Shown here one piece after another: positions 16,355-24,111 of a stretch of 34,717 nt of DNA. The notes below the pieces were generated by a model that did not search any database, had not been told where the DNA came from, and was given only the letters and a program-made list of their open reading frames with translations. Origin of the DNA: RGIG5612 sp045616165. GTDB taxonomy: Bacteria > Bacillota > Clostridia > Lachnospirales > Lachnospiraceae. The stretch lies in contig JAZLGF010000031.1 in the NCBI GenBank assembly GCA_045616165.1, positions 1-34,717 of the forward strand, read 5' to 3'. Each line of letters starts with the position of its first letter. Position 1 is the first letter of the stretch. The position numbers and the translations under genes are program-made.

Positions 16355-17716
16355 TTAAAATAAACCTTTCATTCCTCCACGGCCCATCATTTTTCCAAGT
16401 TTTCTATTTCCCATAAGACCATTTATGCCGCCCATCTGTTTCATTGCTTTCTTCGCATTTTCAAATTGTTTTACAAGACGGTTTACTTCGGCAATATCAA
16501 CACCCGCACCTTTTGCAATCCTATTCTTTCTTGAAACATTCATGAGCTTAGGATTTTTTCTTTCCTTGCGCGTCATGGAATTTATTATTGCTTCTGCTTT
16601 TGCAAGTTTTTCTTCATCAACGCTTAGCGCTCCTCCACCCATGCCGGGCATCATTTTCATGATTTCTGCAAGTCCGCCCATCTGTTTCATCTGTTTCATT
16701 GATGTAAGATAGTCTTCGAAGTTAAGCTCATTCTTTCTGAGTCTGCTCATCATGTCCTTAGCTTCGTCTTCATCAACTTCCACATTTGCCTCAGCTTTTT
16801 CAATCAATGAAAGAACGTCACCCATTCCTAAGATTCTGCTTGCCATTCTATTTGGATGGAAGATTTCTAAGTCGGAAAGTTTTTCTCCCATACCTGCAAA
16901 AAGAATTGGAACACCTGTTACTGCTTTTACTGAAAGTGCTGCACCACCTCTTGAATCGCCATCAAGTTTAGTAAGAATAACTCCGCTAAGCGCAAGTCTT
17001 TCATTAAAACCGGAAGCAATATTTACTGCATCCTGGCCTGTCATAGCATCAACAACAAGCAAGGTATTTGTAACATCTACGTTAGCTTTTATTTCTTCAA
17101 GTTCGGCCATAAGTTCTTCATCAATTTGAAGGCGGCCTGCTGTATCTATAATAACAATATTATTTCCATTTTCTTTTGCATGCTCTATTGCGGCTTTGGC
17201 AATGAATGAAGCTTTTTTATCTGTTCCCATTTCAAAAACAGGAACGCCTACTTTTTCACCGTTAATCTTTAACTGTTCAATAGCAGCTGGTCTATATATA
17301 TCACAACCTACAAGTAAAGGTCTTTTTCCTTGTTCTTTTAATTTTCCTGCAAGCTTAGCAGCTGTTGTAGTTTTACCTGAACCTTGAAGTCCGCACATCA
17401 TGATAACCGTTTGCGCCATTCCAGGTAAAATATTAAGCTCGGCCGACTCGCCACCCATTAAAGACGTTAATTCTTCATTAACTATTTTTATAACCATCTG
17501 GCCTGGCGTCAGACTAGTCATAACGTCTTCACCGACTGCTCTTTCTTTAACTGCGCTGGTGAATTGTTTTACTATCTTAAAGTTTACGTCAGCTTCTAAA
17601 AGTGCCATCTTAACTTCTTTCATTGCGCTATCAACGTCAGCTTCAGTTAAGCGGCCTTTGCCACGTAATGTCTTAAATACACTCTGTAATTTATCGCTTA
17701 AATTTTCAAATGCCAT
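16355..17716 (-). CDS. ffh: Signal recognition particle protein Ffh
   Basis: Ffh binds signal sequences and, with SRP RNA and FtsY, targets proteins to the membrane. The 453-residue GTPase has an N domain, P-loop GLQGSGKT (109-116), IIDTAGRLQIDEEL, ILTKLDGDSRGG, and a methionine-rich M domain (about 300-453) with MKQMKQMGGLAEIMKMMPGMGGG. Its start follows the ylxM stop codon by one base. Confidence 0.98.
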   Translation of the reverse strand: MAFENLSDKLQSVFKTLRGKGRLTEADVDSAMKEVKMALLEADVNFKIVKQFTSAVKERAVGEDVMTSLTPGQMVIKIVNEELTSLMGGESAELNILPGMAQTVIMMCGLQGSGKTTTAAKLAGKLKEQGKRPLLVGCDIYRPAAIEQLKINGEKVGVPVFEMGTDKKASFIAKAAIEHAKENGNNIVIIDTAGRLQIDEELMAELEEIKANVDVTNTLLVVDAMTGQDAVNIASGFNERLALSGVILTKLDGDSRGGAALSVKAVTGVPILFAGMGEKLSDLEIFHPNRMASRILGMGDVLSLIEKAEANVEVDEDEAKDMMSRLRKNELNFEDYLTSMKQMKQMGGLAEIMKMMPGMGGGALSVDEEKLAKAEAIINSMTRKERKNPKLMNVSRKNRIAKGAGVDIAEVNRLVKQFENAKKAMKQMGGINGLMGNRKLGKMMGRGGMKGLF

Positions 17717-17717
17717 T

Positions 17718-18032
17718 TTATAATTCTTCTAAAATCTTTGTTGCAATTTTTTTAGTTTTTTCAATATCTTTGCTACTTTGAATTTGACTAACCTGATCTT
17801 TAATCTTTAAGAATTTATCTACAAGACCAAGCTTATTTTCATATTCTTCTAAAGAAGCATTAACCCTTTTTATTATATCATGTACGCCCTGACGGCTTAT
17901 TCCAAACTCACTAGCCATCTCCGCAAGCGAAAGATTATCAAGCGCGTATGCTTCATATATTTCTTTTTGATGATCTGTTAAAAGGTCACCATAAAAATCA
18001 TATAATAATGTCTGTTTAACAAAACTTTCCAT
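17718..18032 (-). CDS. ylxM: YlxM, UPF0122 HTH protein of the SRP operon
   Basis: This is a 104-residue sigma-like helix-turn-helix protein: LTDHQKEIYEAYALDNLSLAEMASEFGISRQGVHDII. YlxM proteins stimulate SRP assembly or GTPase in streptococci and are nearly always next to ffh, as here. It is the first gene of the ylxM-ffh-rpsP-khpA-rimM-trmD operon and lies just downstream of the inverted repeat at 18046-18105. Confidence 0.95.
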   Translation of the reverse strand: MESFVKQTLLYDFYGDLLTDHQKEIYEAYALDNLSLAEMASEFGISRQGVHDIIKRVNASLEEYENKLGLVDKFLKIKDQVSQIQSSKDIEKTKKIATKILEEL

Positions 18033-18045
18033 TAATCTATTCTCT

Positions 18046-18105
18046 ATGATGCAACCCTCGTTCCTGGCTCGGGTTCCAACTCGCCGATAACGAGGTTTGC
18101 ATCAT
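18046..18105 (-). repeat. 17-bp-arm inverted repeat in the ylxM operon leader
   Basis: Positions 18046-18062 pair with 18089-18105 at 16 of 17 bases, around a 26-nt loop that itself holds a small hairpin (GGC/GCC and GTT/AAC). A diverged direct copy of the right half (AACTCACCGACAACGGG) follows at 18127, offset about 50 bp. On the minus strand a TATTAT precedes the structure. It could be a leader RNA element or operator; no known riboswitch was recognised. Confidence 0.65.
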
Positions 18106-18182
18106 AATACTTTTCTGTCTCAAACAAACTCACCGACAACGGGTTATGCATCGCAAATAACTTTCATTAATGATTTTGCACA

Positions 18183-18224
18183 AAAATAGCGCACTTGCAG
18201 ATTTTACAATACTGTAAGTGCGCT
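18183..18224 (-). terminator. Terminator of hypB
   Basis: AGCGCACTTGCAG (18188-18200) pairs with CTGTAAGTGCGCT (18212-18224), 12 of 13 bp, around an 11-nt loop. On the minus strand it is followed by TATTTTTG, marking the end of the hypB transcript. Confidence 0.8.
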
Positions 18225-18259
18225 GTCAAGTATTTTTACTTTACATGCATCGACTCGTT

Positions 18260-18931
18260 TTATTTCCTCCATGCACATATTTCATCTTCAATCCATTTAG
18301 CAAATTCTTCTACTCCTTCTCCTGTCTTAGCACTAATAGATATTACTTTTGCCTCTGGGTTTCTTAATGCTATATTTTCTTTTGCTTTTTCTATATCAAA
18401 ATCAAATACTGACATTGTATCAATTTTATTTATAAGTACTAAATCGCAAACCTGATACATTAATGGGTATTTTAATGGTTTATCGTCGCCTTCCGGGACC
18501 GAAAGAATTGTGATAGATTTAGAAGCTCCAGTATCAAATTCTGCCGGACATACAAGATTTCCAACATTTTCTAGAATAATTAAATCATATTCTTTATCAT
18601 TAAGTCCTTCTATACTCTTTCTCGTCATGCCCGCATCTAAGTGACACATGCCACCAGTATGAATTTGAATTGCTTCTACTCCCGTAAGTGATGCCACCGT
18701 TTTAGCGTCTACGTCTGAATCAATATCCGCTTCCATAACTGCAATTTTATATTTATCTTTTAATAAATTAATAGTTTTAGTAAGCGTCGTCGTCTTTCCA
18801 GAACCAGGCGAAGACATTACATTTAATAAATAAATGCCCTTAGTTTTTAGTTCATCTCTTAAGGCATTTGCTTCCTTTTCATTAGATGCAAAAACGCTTT
18901 GTTTAACTTCTATAATTCTTATTTCGTCCAT
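18260..18931 (-). CDS. hypB: Hydrogenase/urease nickel-insertion GTPase HypB
   Basis: HypB is a SIMIBI GTPase that helps deliver nickel to NiFe hydrogenase. It has a P-loop (SSPGSGKTTTL), the metal-site motif GGMCHLDAGM, ENVGNLVCPAEFDTGAS and NKID for guanine recognition. It lacks the histidine-rich nickel-storage N-terminus. The start is placed at MDEIRI (18931, 223 residues); MGHF, four codons earlier, is possible and neither has a strong ribosome site. No hypA or hydrogenase gene is nearby, so it is an orphan here. It diverges from the CofE-like gene. Confidence 0.93.
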   Translation of the reverse strand: MDEIRIIEVKQSVFASNEKEANALRDELKTKGIYLLNVMSSPGSGKTTTLTKTINLLKDKYKIAVMEADIDSDVDAKTVASLTGVEAIQIHTGGMCHLDAGMTRKSIEGLNDKEYDLIILENVGNLVCPAEFDTGASKSITILSVPEGDDKPLKYPLMYQVCDLVLINKIDTMSVFDFDIEKAKENIALRNPEAKVISISAKTGEGVEEFAKWIEDEICAWRK

Positions 18932-19031
18932 AAAATGACCCATCCGTACAAAATGTTTTATTTTTTATTATTTTAACATACTATTAGCACTTTTATTAAT
19001 GTCTTTTTAGGCATTATTTTTAACTTTTTTA

Positions 19032-19060
19032 TTAACGATTACCATAGCATGTGCTATAAT
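19032..19060 (+). promoter_or_regulatory. Promoter of the CofE-like gene
   Basis: TTAACG (19032-19037), a 17-bp spacer and consensus TATAAT (19055-19060). An inverted repeat ATAGCA-TG-TGCTAT (19044-19057) overlaps the -10 box and could be an operator. Confidence 0.65.
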
Positions 19061-19132
19061 TATTTGGTGGTTTTAAACCAATTAAATGTGAAAGTTTTGC
19101 TTTTCACTAAATAATCTAAAGGAGATGTAATA

Positions 19133-20320
19133 ATGCGAAGAATTGGAACTATTTCAAGAGGATTGCGTGGTCCAATCGTAAAAGAAGGCGATGATTTAAG
19201 AAAAATCGTTGTTGATACTGTTATGGATTGCGTAAACAATGGCGAATTCGAAATCGGTACAAAAGATGTATTAGCTGTTACAGAATCAATCTTGGCTCGT
19301 TCCGAAAAAAACTATGCTACTACAGAGCAACTTGCTAAAGATGTTGAAAACAAACTTGGCGGCGGGACAGTAGGCGTAGTCTTCCCTATCCTTTCACGTA
19401 ACAGATTTGCTATCTGTTTAAGAGGAATCGCAAAGGGCTGCAAGAAGGTCGTTTTGATGCTTAGTTATCCTAGCGACGAGGTCGGCAATCACCTTCTCGA
19501 TATTGATCTGCTCGATGAAAAAGGTATTGATCCTTACACAACACTTTTAACACAAGCAGAGTTTGAGGGAATGTTCGGCAAGTCCAAGCACACATTTACC
19601 GATGTAGATTATGTTAACTATTACAAAGGTCTTATTGAAGAAGAAGGCGCTGAAGCCGAAATTATCTTCTCTAATAACCCTCGTAAGATTGTGGATTATG
19701 CAGATAATATTTTATGTGCAGATATTCATACAAGAAAAAGAACCCAGCGTCTTATTAAAGCAGCAGGTGGAAAAAATGTACTTACAATGGCTGACCTTAT
19801 GAATGAGCCCGTTGACGGTTCAGGATACAACCCTGATTATGGCATTTTAGGTTCAAACAAAGCTACAGAAGATTCAATTAAGCTTTTCCCTATTAAGTGT
19901 CAGGAATTTGTAGAAGGCGTTCAATCCGACATTAAAGAAAAAACCGGAAAAACTATTGAAGTTATGGTTTATGGCGATGGCGCTTTTAAAGATCCTGTTG
20001 GAAAAATTTGGGAACTTGCTGATCCTGTTGTATCACCTGGTTTTACTTCAGGACTTATCGGACAGCCTAATGAACTTAAACTTAAATATTTAGCTGATAA
20101 CCAATTTGCTGACCTTAAAGGCGAGGAACTCAAAGAGGCAATGGTAAAAGCTATTAAAGAAAAAGACGCTAACCTTAAAGGCCAAATGGCTACGCAAGGT
20201 ACTACCCCACGTCAGTTAACTGACCTTTTAGGCTCACTTAGCGACTTAACTAGTGGCTCTGGAGATAAAGGAACTCCTTTCATTTACATCCAAGGTTATT
20301 TCGATAACTACACTGACTAA
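19133..20320 (+). CDS. Coenzyme F420-0:L-glutamate ligase family protein (CofE-like)
   Basis: This 395-residue protein matches the F420_ligase family, whose founding members add glutamate to coenzyme F420-0. Recognisable segments include GTKDVLAVTESILARSEKNY near residue 43, GVVFPILSRNRF and VMVYGDGAFKDPVGKIWELADP. It has a good ribosome site (AAAGGAG) and its own promoter and terminator. It is longer than the archaeal enzyme (about 250). Clostridia of this type are not known to make F420, so the true acceptor is unknown; I would not call it cofE. No cofactor-biosynthesis neighbours are present. Confidence 0.8.
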   Translation: MRRIGTISRGLRGPIVKEGDDLRKIVVDTVMDCVNNGEFEIGTKDVLAVTESILARSEKNYATTEQLAKDVENKLGGGTVGVVFPILSRNRFAICLRGIAKGCKKVVLMLSYPSDEVGNHLLDIDLLDEKGIDPYTTLLTQAEFEGMFGKSKHTFTDVDYVNYYKGLIEEEGAEAEIIFSNNPRKIVDYADNILCADIHTRKRTQRLIKAAGGKNVLTMADLMNEPVDGSGYNPDYGILGSNKATEDSIKLFPIKCQEFVEGVQSDIKEKTGKTIEVMVYGDGAFKDPVGKIWELADPVVSPGFTSGLIGQPNELKLKYLADNQFADLKGEELKEAMVKAIKEKDANLKGQMATQGTTPRQLTDLLGSLSDLTSGSGDKGTPFIYIQGYFDNYTD

Positions 20321-20327
20321 ACAATTG

Positions 20328-20353
20328 AAAGACTTCCTTAGGGAAGTCTTTTT
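20328..20353 (+). terminator. Terminator of the CofE-like gene
   Basis: AAAGACTTCC (20328-20337), loop TTAG, GGAAGTCTTT (20342-20351) and a T run form a textbook rho-independent terminator. Confidence 0.93.
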
Positions 20354-20376
20354 GTCATAATTCAAAAATATTATAC

Positions 20377-20480
20377 TATGTTCCTCGCTCCCGTAGGACA
20401 TCTCCCATACTTCGCAGGTACCTCCCCTAATAGGGTCCCTCCTGCTCGTATGGTGCCCTCCTACTCGCGCGAGGAACATA
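20377..20480 (+). other. 104-nt nested hairpin in front of pyk
   Basis: A near-perfect palindromic structure. Stem 1 (20377-20388 with 20469-20480) has 12 bp; inner stems are 20393-20398/20459-20464, 20405-20410/20448-20453 and 20414-20418/20441-20445, with a 4-bp apical helix at 20425-20435. All unpaired strands are C/U-rich (UCCC, CUCCC, CCUCC). It lies just after a TATACT (20372-20377) and ends 8 bases before the pyk ribosome site. It resembles no riboswitch I know; a repeat-family element is possible. Confidence 0.7.
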
Positions 20481-20497
20481 ATAAAATAGGAGAAATC

Positions 20498-21913
20498 ATG
20501 AGAAAAACAAAAATCATTTGCACTATTGGCCCTTCAAGCGATAGCAAAGAAGTTCTTAAAAAAATGTGTGAGGCCGGCATGGACACAGCCCGTCTTAATT
20601 TTTCACATGGAACACATGAAGACCATCAACAAAAAATTGATTTAATAAAGAGCGTTCGGGAAGAGTTGAATATTCCTCTTCCTATCATGCTCGATACAAA
20701 AGGCCCAGAATATCGTATTGGATTATTTGAAAACGATTCTATTGTATTAAACGATGGTGATACTTTTACTTTAACTTCCGATGATATTGTTGGTGACAAT
20801 ACAAAAGTAAGTGTTAGCTATTCTAATTTAATTAATGAATTAGAAGTTGGAATGAGCATTCTCGTTAATGATGGTCTTGTAGAACTTTGCGTTGAAAAAA
20901 TTGAAGGCAATAATGCAATTTGTAAAGTTGTTATAGGGGGAAAGCTTTCTAATCGAAAAAGTATGTGCTTCCCTGGAAAAGTTTTTAATCATGAATTCTT
21001 AAGTCAGCAAGACAAAGAAGATATTCTTTTTGGAATTAAAAATGATGTTGATTTTGTCGCTGCGTCTTTCGTTTCAAATGCTGACAACGCAAGAGAGTTA
21101 AGGGAATTTTTAGATAATAATGGCGGCGAGCGAATTTGTCTCATAGCAAAAATAGAAAATTCATCAGGCGTTGAAAATGTTGATGAAATATTTAATTTTG
21201 TTGACGGCATTATGGTAGCAAGAGGCGACCTTGGTGTTGAAATTCCATTCAGAGAAGTGCCAGCTATTCAAAAAATGCTAATCCAAAAATGTCGCATAAA
21301 AGGAAAACGTGTTATTACAGCAACGGAAATGCTCGAATCTATGATTGAAAAACCTCGCCCAACAAGAGCTGAGGTTAGTGATGTTGCTAATGCCGTTTAT
21401 GATGGCTCATCCGCTATTATGCTTTCTGGGGAAACTGCTAACGGTAAATATCCTGTTGAATCTATAAACGCAATGTCTAATATTGCTGAGTTTACCGAAA
21501 ACAAAATTCATTATGAAAAGAGATTTAAAATAACCGAATATCAAATAAAAAATACTTTAGATGCTATCTCGCACTCTACATGTGCTATGGCTATTGATGT
21601 TGATGCTAAAGCAATCGTAGTTAATTCTATATCAGGCCAAACTGCTCGCATGGTTAGTCGTTTTAGATGCCCTGCTCCTATTCTAGGTACAACAACAGAC
21701 AAAAAAATCTGGCATCAACTCAACCTAAGTTGGGGTGTGACGCCAGTATTAAATCACTATTACGATTCCCAAGATTTAATGTTTATGGAAGGTCTCGAAA
21801 GTGCCGTTAAATTATTTAATTTAAATCCTGGAGATAAAGTTGTATTAACAGGTGGCAAAACAAACGGAACTCCTGGAAACACTAACACTGTTCGAATAGA
21901 AACTATTAAATAA
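20498..21913 (+). CDS. pyk: Pyruvate kinase
   Basis: This is the last enzyme of glycolysis, converting phosphoenolpyruvate and ADP to pyruvate and ATP. The start is ATG 20498 (MRKTKIICTIGPSS), with AGGAG five bases upstream. An in-frame extension back to 20378 would translate the hairpin and is rejected. The 471 residues hold the barrel and B domain, the signature IMVARGDLGVE with the catalytic lysine in LIAKIEN, and the effector motif EKPRPTRAEVSDVANAV. The extra C-terminal phosphotransfer-like domain of some Bacillus enzymes is absent. It is a single-gene unit between the 20353 terminator and the convergent DUF4230 gene. Confidence 0.97.
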   Translation: MRKTKIICTIGPSSDSKEVLKKMCEAGMDTARLNFSHGTHEDHQQKIDLIKSVREELNIPLPIMLDTKGPEYRIGLFENDSIVLNDGDTFTLTSDDIVGDNTKVSVSYSNLINELEVGMSILVNDGLVELCVEKIEGNNAICKVVIGGKLSNRKSMCFPGKVFNHEFLSQQDKEDILFGIKNDVDFVAASFVSNADNARELREFLDNNGGERICLIAKIENSSGVENVDEIFNFVDGIMVARGDLGVEIPFREVPAIQKMLIQKCRIKGKRVITATEMLESMIEKPRPTRAEVSDVANAVYDGSSAIMLSGETANGKYPVESINAMSNIAEFTENKIHYEKRFKITEYQIKNTLDAISHSTCAMAIDVDAKAIVVNSISGQTARMVSRFRCPAPILGTTTDKKIWHQLNLSWGVTPVLNHYYDSQDLMFMEGLESAVKLFNLNPGDKVVLTGGKTNGTPGNTNTVRIETIK

Positions 21914-21915
21914 AA

Positions 21916-22584
21916 CTAGTTTGTTTGATTCTTAAATTCGATTGTATATCCGCTAAATCTTGCAAAAGTTTTAGTAATAACTTTTTTGAAATTAGCTTCA
22001 GCTTTTTTGTAGATATCATCTTTGACAGCTTCTTTTAAGCCTTCAGTTTCAATTTCCTTAAAAAGTGTTTTGTATTGACCAAATTCTATTGGATTAAAGA
22101 TATTATTAACCTCGTTAAAGTTTACGCTATCCCAAATAATATAATTATCCGTTACCTGTGGTGCTGGAAGTGTAAAGTAAATAATATTTTCTTTATCATT
22201 TACAGATATTTCAACCTTTTGAAGATCATATCCAACTTTAACAATACCCTTACAATCAATTGCAATCTTATTTGTTGTAAGTGGGATTTTTATATCTTTT
22301 AAGAAATATCTTGTCTCTTCAACAGATTTCTTTACATTGTATTCACTCTGGTAAGTAGAAAATTCTTCTATATCTTTTAATTCAGAACGAATTTTATCTA
22401 TAGATACTTTCCTCTTTTGAGAAAATCCCGGTATTACAAAATGCGACCCCTTATCTTCTTCAATAGTTAAAGCTTGCGATTCATGAATATTTGCTTCAAG
22501 AACCATTCCCCCAAAAAAGGCAACAATAACAATAACTATTACTACAATTAATAATTTATAATTAAAAGGCTTTCTAAAATTCAT
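21916..22584 (-). CDS. DUF4230-domain membrane-anchored protein
   Basis: This 222-residue protein has one N-terminal membrane segment (about 10-31) and a DUF4230-like extracytoplasmic domain (about 60-210) with the repeated pattern IAIDCKGIVKVGYDLQKVEISV and ITLPAPQV-like FTLPAPQVTDNYI. Its function is unknown. The ATG follows a 26-residue membrane peptide gene by three bases, so the two form an operon. The stop is three bases from that of the convergent pyk. Confidence 0.8.
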   Translation of the reverse strand: MNFRKPFNYKLLIVVIVIVIVAFFGGMVLEANIHESQALTIEEDKGSHFVIPGFSQKRKVSIDKIRSELKDIEEFSTYQSEYNVKKSVEETRYFLKDIKIPLTTNKIAIDCKGIVKVGYDLQKVEISVNDKENIIYFTLPAPQVTDNYIIWDSVNFNEVNNIFNPIEFGQYKTLFKEIETEGLKEAVKDDIYKKAEANFKKVITKTFARFSGYTIEFKNQTN

Positions 22585-22587
22585 AGA

Positions 22588-22668
22588 TTAAATCCAGGCT
22601 GTAATTAATAAAATCGCTACTACTACAATAATTACTGCAACAACGATTCCAATAATTTTTTTAACCAT
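22588..22668 (-). CDS. 26-residue single-TM peptide
   Basis: A small gene with a strong ribosome site (GGGAGGG, five bases before ATG 22668) encodes 26 residues, starting MVKKIIGIVVAV and ending ITAWI. Two lysines precede one hydrophobic segment. It sits behind a good promoter and three bases before the DUF4230 gene. The strong translation signals support a real gene; a function is not known. Confidence 0.65.
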   Translation of the reverse strand: MVKKIIGIVVAVIIVVVAILLITAWI

Positions 22669-22708
22669 TTTTCCCTCCCATAAATATTTATGTTTTACTT
22701 ACAAATTC

Positions 22709-22737
22709 ATTATATAAAAAATATAAATCCTAAACAA
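22709..22737 (-). promoter_or_regulatory. Promoter of the peptide/DUF4230 operon
   Basis: TTGTTT (22732-22737), a 17-bp spacer and consensus TATAAT (22709-22714) on the minus strand. It lies just past the stop of the MATE gene. Confidence 0.7.
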
Positions 22738-22746
22738 TAATAATTT

Positions 22747-24090
22747 TCATTCGAGGGCATGACCTATTGCGCCTTTTTTATCGGCATTAAGCATTAAAAT
22801 TACTGCTATAATCGCTACAATTCCTTCGTAAACTCCAAAAGTAAACCAAATAGCATCACTTCCAAATACCATTGGTAAGAATATAACGACTAAAACATTA
22901 ACAACAAAGCTTCTTAAAATATTTATTGATAAAGCCTGTTTTGTTCTTGTAGTTGAATATAAATATGCGGATATGATTACATTTATGGCTTGCATAATAA
23001 ATCCCCATGCATATTTAGGGAAAGCTTCAAGTGTCATAGGCATAGTCGCTGCATCCGTTCCATATAGAATGCAAATAGGATTTTTCAAAGCGACAATTAT
23101 AATCGTTATAATTACAGATCCTATAATACTAATAAGTATTCCCGCTCTTTTATAAAATCTAAGTTCTTTTTCATTATTTTGTCCATAGCACTGTCCAAAA
23201 AGAGGTTGTAATCCTTCTGCGCATCCAACAAATATTGCAACAGAAAAACATGATACATAACATATGATTGAATATGCGTTAACTGCTATTGGACCCAATG
23301 TGTTAATCATAATTATGTTGGTAATAATTGTTGTAAGTGGGACACAAAATTGTGAAACGCATTCAGGAAGACCTCTTACCACCATCTTCCCAACCAATTT
23401 CCAATTCACCTTAAATTTCGCTGGATACATCTTTCCTTTTCTCGAAAGAAAATGGGTCAATGTAATAACAAAACTAATTGTTTGTGAAACACCGGTTGCG
23501 ATAGCAGCTCCTTTTAGTCCCATTTGAAAAGGAAAGATTAAAAGCCAGTCGCCAAATATATTAAGCGCTGTGCTTACTATAACCGAAATCGTTACAAGCC
23601 CAGGCACTCCGTCATTTCTTGCAAATCCATTAAGTCCTGTGCAAAGTCCACATGGGATTAAAAATACTCCATACCAAAATAAATAATCGCATGCCATTTT
23701 AATAAAGGTATCATCTGCTCCCATCAAACGGCATAATGGTTCTGTGATAAAAATTGCACATAATGAAAATATTGCTGAAACCGCAATCGTTAACATTGTT
23801 GAGTGCATAAAAACTTCATTAGCACCCTTATAATCTCCTCGTCCTATTCTAATAGCGGAAATCGTAAGACCACCAATAGTAGTAAGCATTACAAATGCGT
23901 TAAAAATCATAATATAAGGAAAGACAATATTAACGGCCCCAAGCGCGTCCGTTCCTACGCCTTGTCCTACGAAAATTCCATCAACAATTGTAAACAAGAA
24001 CACACTTAGCATACTAAGTAAAGACGGAACAACATATTTAACTAGTAACTTACCTCTTTTTTCTCTAGTAATAATTTCTGCGTTATTCAT
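22747..24090 (-). CDS. MATE-family efflux transporter
   Basis: This is a 447-residue multidrug/toxin exporter of the MATE family, with about twelve hydrophobic segments arranged as two MatE repeats. Typical pieces are VDGIFVGQGVGTDALGAVNI in the first half and AEGLQPLFGQCYGQNNEKEL in the second. The substrate is unknown. It starts 21 bases after the stop codon of the ATPase gene, so it may be read through from that gene's promoter. No terminator was seen between them. Confidence 0.92.
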   Translation of the reverse strand: MNNAEIITREKRGKLLVKYVVPSLLSMLSVFLFTIVDGIFVGQGVGTDALGAVNIVFPYIMIFNAFVMLTTIGGLTISAIRIGRGDYKGANEVFMHSTMLTIAVSAIFSLCAIFITEPLCRLMGADDTFIKMACDYLFWYGVFLIPCGLCTGLNGFARNDGVPGLVTISVIVSTALNIFGDWLLIFPFQMGLKGAAIATGVSQTISFVITLTHFLSRKGKMYPAKFKVNWKLVGKMVVRGLPECVSQFCVPLTTIITNIIMINTLGPIAVNAYSIICYVSCFSVAIFVGCAEGLQPLFGQCYGQNNEKELRFYKRAGILISIIGSVIITIIIVALKNPICILYGTDAATMPMTLEAFPKYAWGFIMQAINVIISAYLYSTTRTKQALSINILRSFVVNVLVVIFLPMVFGSDAIWFTFGVYEGIVAIIAVILMLNADKKGAIGHALE

Positions 24091-24111
24091 TAACCAAATA
24101 TATCCTTTTCA

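Noticed and set aside
20378..20497. N-terminal extension of pyruvate kinase back to 20378
   Set aside because: The extra 40 codons translate the palindromic hairpin, and the ribosome site AGGAG sits before the ATG at 20498.
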